Under the pieces are notes generated by a model. That model was not told the DNA's origin. It saw only the letters and a program-made list of their open reading frames with translations, and made no database searches. Shown here piece by piece: positions 56,760 to 64,000 of a stretch of 64,000 bases of DNA; within the stretch, counting starts at the first letter, position 1, and each line of letters starts with the position of its first letter. The position numbers and the translations under genes were made by a program. Source of the DNA: an uncultured Rhodospirillales bacterium (GTDB lineage: Bacteria > Pseudomonadota > Alphaproteobacteria > Acetobacterales > Acetobacteraceae); the NCBI GenBank assembly GCA_903924855.1, contig CAIYCW010000040.1, positions 88,757-152,756 of the forward strand. Direction: 5' to 3'.

Positions 56760-57730
56760 GCAAAACTGGCGGCAAGGCCGCGCTCGCTGAGGGCGCGGCC
56801 GATCACCACCAGAAAACTGCCCTCAGCCACGCTCTCCCACGCCGCCTCCGGCAACTTCATCAGCGGGCTCACCACGTGATGCACCGCCTGCAGCACCATC
56901 GGCGGGGTGTGGCCGCGCAGGCGCAGCACGCCCTTGATGCGCAGAATATCGGCGCCGCGCAGGGACAATATCGAGTCAAGCCAGGCCCGCACGCCGTCCC
57001 AATCCACCTCACCAGCACGCAGTATCACCGACGAGATATCCCCAAACGTAGGGCGGAAGAGCGAAGCGGCATCCGCCATGGGCTGCTCCGTTGAGCCCGA
57101 ATGGCGGATGACGCTGCGCTCTTCCGCCCTACGAATGTCCAGCCCCAGCCCAAACACGTCATCCGGGGCGGCCTGCGTCACGATATCGGCGCGCGGGTTC
57201 AACTGCCGGATCACCCCCTCCGCCGCCACACGCTGCGCTGGCGTCGCAAGGTCGGTCTTGGTCAGCACGATCCGATCGGCAAAGGCGATCTGCAGCCTGG
57301 CCGTGTCATGCTCCGCCAGCTGGGCAGGCAGATGCAACGCATCCGCCGTGGTGACAACGCCGTCCAGCCGGCACGCCGCCCCCAGCGCGTGCGCCACCGG
57401 CGCCGGGTTGGCGAGGCCGGTGGTCTCGATCGCGATGCGGGAGAACCAGGGCAGCTCCCCTGCCTCGCGCTTGCGGAACAGCTCGCCCAGCGTGTCCGCG
57501 ATGTCACCGCGCACGGTGCAGCAGATGCAGCCATTCTTCAGCAGCACCGCATCCTCGATCGCCTGCTCGATCAGCAGGTGATCCAGCCCGATCTCGCCGA
57601 ATTCGTTGATGATCACCGCGGTGTCGGCAAGCTGTGGCGCGCACAGCAAGGCGTTGAGCAGCGTGGTCTTTCCGCTGCCCAGAAACCCGGTGAGGATGGT
57701 GACCGGAACCGGATCGTTTTGTGCGTCCAT
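56714..57730 (-). CDS. CobW/COG0523 family GTP-binding metallochaperone-like protein carrying an in-frame palindromic insert
   Basis: VTILTGFLGSGKTTLLNALL, INEFGEIGLDHLLI, LKNGCICCTVRGD, ETTGLANP; insert RRAEERSVIRHSGSTEQPMADAASLFRPT encoded by 57047-57133. Confidence 0.9.
   Translation of the reverse strand: MDAQNDPVPVTILTGFLGSGKTTLLNALLCAPQLADTAVIINEFGEIGLDHLLIEQAIEDAVLLKNGCICCTVRGDIADTLGELFRKREAGELPWFSRIAIETTGLANPAPVAHALGAACRLDGVVTTADALHLPAQLAEHDTARLQIAFADRIVLTKTDLATPAQRVAAEGVIRQLNPRADIVTQAAPDDVFGLGLDIRRAEERSVIRHSGSTEQPMADAASLFRPTFGDISSVILRAGEVDWDGVRAWLDSILSLRGADILRIKGVLRLRGHTPPMVLQAVHHVVSPLMKLPEAAWESVAEGSFLVVIGRALSERGLAASFAQLLPAPTDGPNTSA
57047..57133. repeat. 87-bp palindromic dispersed repeat (CGTAGGGCGGAAG family) inside the CobW-family CDS
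   Basis: Arms 57047-57082 and 57098-57133, about 36 nt each, imperfectly complementary. Confidence 0.9.
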
Positions 57731-57793
57731 GCCTTGACTCCCAACGCCCAGCACGGCGTGATCAATGTATAAATAAAGCGGGGAGCAACATCC

Positions 57794-58999
57794 ATGAGCC
57801 ATGATTCGCGCAACATGCGCCTGATCTTACATGACCTTCTGCAAGGCTTCGGTGGCATCGGGGAGGGCATGAGCCTGCAGGTCACCAGCACCGGGCGCCG
57901 CATCATGTGGCTTGCGCATGAGTCAGCGCCGAAGAACTTCACCGGCGTGGATGTGACCGACCCGAAACATCCGCGCGTGATCTGCCAGACCGATCTGCCG
58001 CATCGCAACGTGCGCTCCAACTCGCTGGAGGTCTGCGGCGATCTGATGGCGGTGGCCTATCAGACCAGCACGCACGGCCTGCAGCCGGCAGGCGTTGAGA
58101 TGTTCGACATCTCCAACCCGGAAGCCCCCCGCGCGATCGGCTTCTTCGACTGTTCCGGCCCCTGCTCGCGCGGTGTGCACCAGGTCTGGTTCATCGACAG
58201 CAAGACGGTGTTCTTCGCAGGCGGTGCGCCGGATTTCACGCCGCGCAACCTGCTCGACGACCAGCCCTTCCGCGCCATCGATGTGTCGGACCCGACCCGG
58301 CCGCGCGAGATCAGCCGCTGGTGGTTCCCCGGCACCGCCCAGGGCGATGACGCGCCGCCGCCGCCGCGGCATCCGAAATTCGATTCCGGCTGGCGCTGCC
58401 ACAACACCAATGTCTATCCGGATCATCCAAGCCGCGCCTATCTCGGCTATCTCGATGGCGGCGCCATCATCCTCGACATCGAGGATCTGTCGAACCCCAA
58501 AATGCTGGCGCATTGGAACCCGCACCCGCCCTTCCCCGGCTTCACCCACACCGCCATGCCGCTGTTCGACCGCAACCTGCTCGTCGTGTCCGACGAATGC
58601 GTGCGCGACGACGGGGAGGACTGGCCGAAGCTGGTCTGGCTGCTGGACATGCGGATGGAGACCAATCTGGTGCCGATCTCCACCCTGCCGCTGCCGGCGG
58701 TGGAGGAGCACATGTATCGCGGCGGGCGCTACGGCGCACACAATCTGCACGAAAACCGGCCCGGCCCGTCCTTCAACTCGGACACTCTGCTCTTCGGCAC
58801 CTATTTCAACGGCGGTGTGCGGGTGCACGACACCAGCAACCCGTTCCAGCCGCAGGAGATTGCGCATTTCGTGCCGGAAGCGCCGGGCAACGGGCAGAAG
58901 GCCATTCAGATCAACGATGTGTATGTGGATGAGAACCGGCTGATCTATGCGGCGGACCGCTTCAATGGCGGGCTGTATGTGATGGAGATGACGGTCTGA
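57794..58999 (+). CDS. LVIVD repeat-containing beta-propeller-like protein
   Basis: Repeated GVDVTDPKHPRVI / VEMFDISNPEAPRAIGFFD / IDVSDPTRPREISR / ILDIEDLSNPKMLA / VHDTSNPFQPQEIAHF. Confidence 0.85.
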   Translation: MSHDSRNMRLILHDLLQGFGGIGEGMSLQVTSTGRRIMWLAHESAPKNFTGVDVTDPKHPRVICQTDLPHRNVRSNSLEVCGDLMAVAYQTSTHGLQPAGVEMFDISNPEAPRAIGFFDCSGPCSRGVHQVWFIDSKTVFFAGGAPDFTPRNLLDDQPFRAIDVSDPTRPREISRWWFPGTAQGDDAPPPPRHPKFDSGWRCHNTNVYPDHPSRAYLGYLDGGAIILDIEDLSNPKMLAHWNPHPPFPGFTHTAMPLFDRNLLVVSDECVRDDGEDWPKLVWLLDMRMETNLVPISTLPLPAVEEHMYRGGRYGAHNLHENRPGPSFNSDTLLFGTYFNGGVRVHDTSNPFQPQEIAHFVPEAPGNGQKAIQINDVYVDENRLIYAADRFNGGLYVMEMTV

Positions 59000-59010
59000 G
59001 GGACGTTGGT

Positions 59011-59043
59011 CCGGCGGAGGCGCTGCGCGCTTCCGCCCTACAG
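59011..59043. repeat. half copy of the CGTAGGGCGGAAG family
   Basis: ccggcggaggcgctgcgcgcttccgccctacag; provides the stop codon of the minus-strand ORF. Confidence 0.65.
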
Positions 59044-59580
59044 CGGCAGCCGGAACGGGCTCATCGGCAGCCCGTTGGCTTGCCAGAACCGGCCCGCGAA
59101 CGGCGCAACCACGCCCCAGGCATCCCCGTCCACAGCGCGCGGCAGCACGGCGTGCATGTGCCGCCCATCCCAGAACGCCAGATCGGCGCGCTGCCATTGG
59201 CCGCCCTGCCGCCACCAGGCCCGCGGCAGCGGGCGCAAGGCGGACCACAGCAGATCCTCCGGCCGATACAGACCGTCAAACCGCGCCAGATCGGCCGCGA
59301 TCTCGGCGCGATGCAGGTCGATCTGCGCCGCGTAGGCGTCCAGCACACGCGCAACCGCGCGTCTGAGCCCCGCATTGTAATCCCCGCATTGCGCCTGCAG
59401 CCAGGCGGTGGTGGCCGCCACCTTGCCCTGATGGCTCGCCACATCAGCCCCCCAGGCGGCTTGCGGCAGCGGCAGGCTGTTCAGCCGCAGCGGTGTTTGG
59501 GCGAGTTCGACAGACGGCAGGCGCGGATCGTCTTCCGCCATCGAGGCCGGCACACGCTCCAGACCGAACAGCAGCCTCAT
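59038..59580 (-). CDS. hypothetical protein, translationally coupled to ABC permease
   Basis: ATG at 59580 overlaps the permease stop; LLWSALRPLPRAWWRQGGQWQRADLAFWDGRHMHAVLPRAVDGDAWGVVAPF. Confidence 0.7.
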   Translation of the reverse strand: MRLLFGLERVPASMAEDDPRLPSVELAQTPLRLNSLPLPQAAWGADVASHQGKVAATTAWLQAQCGDYNAGLRRAVARVLDAYAAQIDLHRAEIAADLARFDGLYRPEDLLWSALRPLPRAWWRQGGQWQRADLAFWDGRHMHAVLPRAVDGDAWGVVAPFAGRFWQANGLPMSPFRLPL

Positions 59581-60335
59581 CTTGGGTTGAATTCGGGATG
59601 CCAGCGCAACAGCCGCCGGCGCAGCGCCGTCATGCCGGCGACCGCCACCAGCCCCACCACCGAGGTCTGCACGATGCCGGAGAACACGCCCGGGCTGTCC
59701 GCGTAATTGCCCGCCGCCAGCATGGCACCCCCAAGCCCCGCACCGCCCATCAGCATCTCGGCCGCCACCGCCGTGATCAGCGACACCGGAAGGGCGATCT
59801 GCATGCCGGTGAGGAATTGCGGCATCGCGGCCGGCAGGATCACCTCGCGGAACAGCTGATACCGCCCCGCCCCCATGGCACGTGCCGACCACAGCATGAA
59901 CTTGTCCACACCCCGCGTGCCGGCCTCCGCCGCCGCCACCACGGCGAACACCGCGGCAAAACACACCATGACGATCTTCGAGACGTCATAGACCCCGAAC
60001 CACAGCATGAACACCGGCAGAAACGCGATCTTCGGCATCGGAAAGCCTACCGACACCAAAGGCTCGGCAAACCAGCGCACGAAGCGGTCCGAGGCGATCA
60101 GAATGCCCGCCGGCACCCCGATCAGGCAGGCCATCGCAAAGCCGATCAGCGCGCGATAGAGCGTGAGTGCCGCATTCATCTCGAACTGGCCGGAGATCAC
60201 ATCCTTCCAGATCCGCCCCGCCACCACATGCGGCGCCGGCAGCAGGAAGGGCTTCACCAGATGCAGCAGCGCCGCCCCTTCCCACACCGCGAGCAGCACG
60301 ACGATCGGCGACAGCCGCGCCAGAAGCCGCATCAT
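59577..60335 (-). CDS. ABC transporter permease (SsuC/TauC type)
   Basis: Six-TM permease; MGAGRYQLFREVILPAAMPQFLTGMQIALPVSLITAVAAEM. Confidence 0.9.
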   Translation of the reverse strand: MMRLLARLSPIVVLLAVWEGAALLHLVKPFLLPAPHVVAGRIWKDVISGQFEMNAALTLYRALIGFAMACLIGVPAGILIASDRFVRWFAEPLVSVGFPMPKIAFLPVFMLWFGVYDVSKIVMVCFAAVFAVVAAAEAGTRGVDKFMLWSARAMGAGRYQLFREVILPAAMPQFLTGMQIALPVSLITAVAAEMLMGGAGLGGAMLAAGNYADSPGVFSGIVQTSVVGLVAVAGMTALRRRLLRWHPEFNPR

Positions 60336-61072
60336 GGCCGCCACCGCAGCAGATGCCCGCTCCAGGCCAGAAACGCCCGGTCGGCGGCAAAGCCCAGGCC
60401 CGTCACCACCAGAATGGTGGCAAACATCTCGCGGTAGCTGCCCTGGTCGCCGAAACTGCCGATCAGATAGCCAAGCCCGTTGGTGGCGATCACCAGCTCG
60501 GAGCTGACCATCAGCAGGAACATGAAGGCGAGTGCGGTGCGCAGACCCGTCATCAGCTGCGGCAGTGCGGCCGGGAACAGCACCTCGCGCACCACCTCCA
60601 GCCGCGAGGCACCCAGGCTGCGCGCGGACCAGCCCAGAATCGTATCCACCCCGCGCAACCCGTTGAACGTGGCCAGGATCATCGGCTGCAGACAGCCGAG
60701 AAACACCAGAAACATCTTGGATTTGTCGCCCAGCCCGAACCAGACCAGCACCAGCGGGATGAGGGCGGATTTCGGCAGCGGGTAGAAGATCTGCACGATC
60801 GGGTCGATGCCGCGATAGACGAACGGGATCAGCGCCATCGCAGCCCCAAGGGCGCCGCCCAGCACCACTGCGAGGCCAAAGCCCAGCAGCGCGCGGCCCA
60901 GCGACGCCACGGCGTTGCTCAGCAGATCACCGCTTTGGGCAAGCTCCACCAGCGTGCGTAGCACATCGGAAAACGCCGGCAGCATCTGCTGCGAGACCAG
61001 GCCCGAGCGTGAGATCAGCTCCCACAGCAGGGCCACGATCAGCAGCGGGGTATAGCGCAGCAGCGTCGCCAT
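60332..61072 (-). CDS. ABC transporter permease (SsuC/TauC type)
   Basis: LGASRLEVVREVLFPAALPQLMTGLRTALAFMFLLMVSSEL. Confidence 0.9.
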   Translation of the reverse strand: MATLLRYTPLLIVALLWELISRSGLVSQQMLPAFSDVLRTLVELAQSGDLLSNAVASLGRALLGFGLAVVLGGALGAAMALIPFVYRGIDPIVQIFYPLPKSALIPLVLVWFGLGDKSKMFLVFLGCLQPMILATFNGLRGVDTILGWSARSLGASRLEVVREVLFPAALPQLMTGLRTALAFMFLLMVSSELVIATNGLGYLIGSFGDQGSYREMFATILVVTGLGFAADRAFLAWSGHLLRWRP

Positions 61073-61870
61073 TCAGTGCCCCTGCATCCGTGCCTGGTCC
61101 ACCTCGTCGCGGACCATGTCCCACACCTGCTCCACCATATCGGCAAAGGCCGGGCTTTTGTGGATATGCGGGTCATCGCTGCGGTTGAACTCCGCCTGCA
61201 CCAGCCGCTTGATCCGGCCCGGCCGGGCCGACATCACCGAGATCGTGTCCGCCAGAAAAACCGCCTCCGCCACGTCATGCGTGACGAACACCACCGTCTT
61301 GCTGGTGCGCCGCCAGATCGCCAGCAGCTCCTCCTGCATGATGCGCCTGGTCTGTGCGTCCAGCGCGCCGAACGGCTCGTCCATCAGCAGAATGTCCGGG
61401 TCGATCGCAAGCGTGCGCGCAATCGCAGCACGCTGCTGCATGCCGCCGGAGAGCTGCGCCGGATAGGAGCGCTCAAACCCGGTCAGATGCACCAGGTCGA
61501 TGTAATGCTTGGCGCGCGCCTCCGCCTCGGAGCCCTTCAGCCCCTTCTTCTCCAGCCCGTAGCGCACATTCTCGATCACCGTCTTCCAGGGAAACAGCGC
61601 GAAGTTCTGGAACACGATGCCGCGGTCCGGCCCCGGTGCCGTGACATCCCCGCGCGCGGTGCGGATGCGGCCCTGCTGGATCTTCTGAAACCCGCCGATC
61701 AGGAACAGCAACGTGCTCTTGCCGCAGCCGGACGGACCCAGCAGCGCGTGGAACTCGTTGGGGCGGATGCTGAGCGAGATATTGTCCAACGCCACGGTCG
61801 GTTTGCCCGAGCGTGGCGTGTAGCCGTGGGTGACGCCCTCGATCTCGATGCCGATCGACGAGCCCGTCAT
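61073..61870 (-). CDS. ABC transporter ATP-binding protein (SsuB/TauB type)
   Basis: [49 protein letters not shown]. Confidence 0.93.
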   Translation of the reverse strand: MTGSSIGIEIEGVTHGYTPRSGKPTVALDNISLSIRPNEFHALLGPSGCGKSTLLFLIGGFQKIQQGRIRTARGDVTAPGPDRGIVFQNFALFPWKTVIENVRYGLEKKGLKGSEAEARAKHYIDLVHLTGFERSYPAQLSGGMQQRAAIARTLAIDPDILLMDEPFGALDAQTRRIMQEELLAIWRRTSKTVVFVTHDVAEAVFLADTISVMSARPGRIKRLVQAEFNRSDDPHIHKSPAFADMVEQVWDMVRDEVDQARMQGH

Positions 61871-62868
61871 GGATTGGCCGCGATGCGTTTTTCCGCCTCA
61901 TCGATCATCGACAGATCGGCGTATTTGGCGACATCGATGGTACCCGGCAGAATGCCCGCCTTCTGCGCGATGTTGATCGTGTCCTGGATCGATCCCAGAT
62001 TGGGGCGTTCGAACGGATCGCGGAAGTAATCCTGCTTGGTGAACAGGTGCTCCAGCTCCGCGGGTGGCACCTTCATGAAGTCCCCGATGATCTTCAGCCC
62101 GGCCTCGCGGTTGGCAGGGGCGGAGAACCAACGCATGGCGCGGATGTAATCCTCGATGAAATCCTGCACCGCGGCGCGGTTCTTGGTGAGATAGCCCTGC
62201 ACGCCGAGCAGGAACACCAGGTCTGACGCCCCTTGCGCGTCCTTCGCCTCGAACAGCGGCTTGTATTTCGGATCCTTCAACGCGCCGACCAGCTGCGGCA
62301 TCAGGATGGGGGCGGCGTCGACCTTCTTTTCATCCAGCAGCGCCAGCATCGAGGGAAACGCCGCCTGGATCGACACGTAATCCCTGCGGTCCTGCAGGCC
62401 GTATTTCAGCATCATGCCACGCATCGCGGTGTCGGACGCGGAGCCGATCGCGTTGGTGGCGATGCGCTTGCCCTTCAGATCCTCGGGCTTGTTGATGCCG
62501 CTGTCGGCACGCACCAGCCAGGTCTCGGAATGCCAGCCGGGCACGCCGTCCTGGATGATGTCGGCCACCACCCGCACATCGAGATCGGCGTTCAGCACGG
62601 CCAGCGCCATGGTGGCAGGCGAGGAGGCGATGAGGTCGATCTCGCCGGCCGCCAGCGCCGTCAGCTGCGGCGCCGAGCCGCGGAACAGCACCGGCTCCAC
62701 CGTGTAGCTCTGGCCGTAATGCTTGAGGATCTTGGGGTTGAGGAACAGCACCGGGATCATGTGCCCGGGCATCGTGCTCCACCCCACCTTGATGTTGAGC
62801 GGGTCGGCCTGGGCGGTGCCCAGGGTCAGAAGGAGGGCGGCAAGCCATCCCAGCATGGTCCGTTTCAT
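61867..62868 (-). CDS. ABC transporter substrate-binding protein (NitT/TauT type)
   Basis: Signal peptide; [65 protein letters not shown]. Confidence 0.88.
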   Translation of the reverse strand: MKRTMLGWLAALLLTLGTAQADPLNIKVGWSTMPGHMIPVLFLNPKILKHYGQSYTVEPVLFRGSAPQLTALAAGEIDLIASSPATMALAVLNADLDVRVVADIIQDGVPGWHSETWLVRADSGINKPEDLKGKRIATNAIGSASDTAMRGMMLKYGLQDRRDYVSIQAAFPSMLALLDEKKVDAAPILMPQLVGALKDPKYKPLFEAKDAQGASDLVFLLGVQGYLTKNRAAVQDFIEDYIRAMRWFSAPANREAGLKIIGDFMKVPPAELEHLFTKQDYFRDPFERPNLGSIQDTINIAQKAGILPGTIDVAKYADLSMIDEAEKRIAANP

Positions 62869-62972
62869 CGAGACTCTCCCGTCGCGGCGGCGTTATTTAT
62901 CGCCTGCTTACATACGGAGGAGACACCATAACCGGGCCGTGGAGCAAGCCCTGCGATCGGGGACGCACAGAA

Positions 62973-63021
62973 CTTCTTTTTTGAAAAAAAGAGGCAAAAA
63001 ACTTTCTCCCGTTTTGGGGCG
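62973..63021 (+). repeat. A/T-rich palindromic dispersed element, copy 6
   Basis: cttcttttttgaaaaaaagaggcaaaaaactttctcccgttttgggg. Confidence 0.85.
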
Positions 63022-63076
63022 TCTTGCGGGACCGCCGGGACCGTTCAACACTGACGGCCCAGCTGGGAGACAGAGC

Positions 63077-63949
63077 ATGCAACCACGTGAACGCGCGGCG
63101 TTTTTGGCCATCGTCGATCGCCCGCCCCTGAAACTGCCGGGCCATGCGCGGCTGGTGGTGTGGTCCATCGTCAATCTGGAGGTGTGGGACATCGGCAAGC
63201 CGATGCCGCGCCAGATCCTGTCCCCGCCGATGGGCGTGTCGCAGATGCCGGACGTGCCGAACTGGGCCTGGCATGAATACGGCATGCGGGTGGGCGTGTG
63301 GCGCTTCTTCGACCTGTTCGCCAAACACAACATCCGCCCCACGCTGTCGATCAACGCGCGCGTCTGCCTGGATTATCCGCGCGTGGCCGAACAGGCGCGC
63401 GATGCCGGCTGGGAGTTCATGGGCCATATGTGGGAACAGGGCCCGATCCACAGCATTGCCGACCAGCGCGACACCATCTTCCGCACCCAGGATCTGCTGG
63501 AAAAATTCGCGGGCAAGCGCCCGGTCGGCTGGCTTGGCCCGGGCCTGACCGAAACTCTGGAAACCCCGGAATATCTGGTGGAAGCCGGCGTGAAATATAT
63601 CGGTGACTGGATCTGGGACGATGAGCCGGCTGAGATCCACACCGAAAAGGGCCCGCTCGTCACCCTGCCCTACACGGCGGAGCTGAACGACATTCCCACC
63701 ATGCTGATCCAGCACCACGAAAGCCCATACTGGAAAACCCGCTGCATCGACGCCTTCGACCGGCTCTACATGGAGGGCGCCGAGCGCGCCAAGATCATGG
63801 CGATCGCCATCCACCCCTATATCTCAGGGGTCCCGCACCGGATCAAATATCTGGAGCAGGTCTACGACTACGCCAAGAGCCACGAAGGCGTGCTGTTCTG
63901 GAACGGCGAAGAATTGCTGGAATGGTGGCAGATGGCACGGCCGCGTTGA
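63077..63949 (+). CDS. polysaccharide deacetylase family protein (PuuE/allantoinase-like)
   Basis: VNLEVWDIGKP..., WAWHEYGMRVGVWRFFDLFAKHNIRPTLSINARVC, WEFMGHMWEQGPIHSI, HPYISGVPHRIKYLEQV. Confidence 0.85.
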   Translation: MQPRERAAFLAIVDRPPLKLPGHARLVVWSIVNLEVWDIGKPMPRQILSPPMGVSQMPDVPNWAWHEYGMRVGVWRFFDLFAKHNIRPTLSINARVCLDYPRVAEQARDAGWEFMGHMWEQGPIHSIADQRDTIFRTQDLLEKFAGKRPVGWLGPGLTETLETPEYLVEAGVKYIGDWIWDDEPAEIHTEKGPLVTLPYTAELNDIPTMLIQHHESPYWKTRCIDAFDRLYMEGAERAKIMAIAIHPYISGVPHRIKYLEQVYDYAKSHEGVLFWNGEELLEWWQMARPR

Positions 63950-63985
63950 TTTTCACCGTCACGGCAAACCGGGACTGATTTAATT

Positions 63986-64000
63986 CGTCATTGCGAGCGA
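63986..64000 (+). repeat. start of another CGTCATTGCGAGC element, truncated by the window edge
   Basis: cgtcattgcgagcga identical to the outer arm at 14580. Confidence 0.7.

Noticed and set aside
59581-59964. Upstream extension of the 59038 minus-strand ORF
   Set aside because: Gly/Ala-rich read-through opposite in frame to the permease gene; start at 59580 (ATGA overlap) is more plausible.
1-64000. CRISPR array, transposase, integrase or prophage
   Set aside because: No regularly spaced direct repeats, and no ORF with recognisable transposase, integrase or phage structural motifs.

Overview
GC-rich (alphaproteobacterial, probably Acetobacteraceae-like; inference from gene content and composition) chromosomal window with about 60 tightly packed, intact genes and one tRNA. 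I see no rRNA, CRISPR array, phage, transposase or recognisable defence locus. Main blocks: two tandem dienelactone-hydrolase-like genes; moaB / lytic transglycosylase / family-4 UDG / ETF-QO; TPR protein, ispE and tRNA-Gln(UUG); a His-rich PadR regulator with a DUF2218 gene; IlvD/Edd dehydratase; ABC-F; fhs; a Ugp-like sugar-phosphate ABC locus with a GpdQ-like phosphodiesterase; a 7-gene peptide-type ABC operon ending in an LLM monooxygenase; PHA depolymerase; a tandem pair of small secreted four-Cys proteins of unknown family; a NiCoT transporter; cytochrome c plus PQQ-type sugar dehydrogenase; alkA and a photolyase-like protein; HyuB/HyuA; a QueD-like protein; an orphan Flp pilin; and a 51-64 kb catabolic region (LacI, hydroxyquinol dioxygenase, SDR, BKACE, MDR reductase, CobW, LVIVD, NitT/TauT ABC transporter, PuuE-like deacetylase). 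The most unusual signals are: (1) a putative variant hydroxyquinol / 3-oxoadipate route using BKACE; (2) an 87-bp palindromic dispersed repeat inserted in frame in a CobW GTPase gene; (3) the secreted four-Cys paralog pair; (4) several families of dispersed palindromes that often supply or abut stop codons; (5) a 180-aa unknown protein translationally coupled to an ABC operon. Product names come from reading motifs in the translations; no database search was possible.
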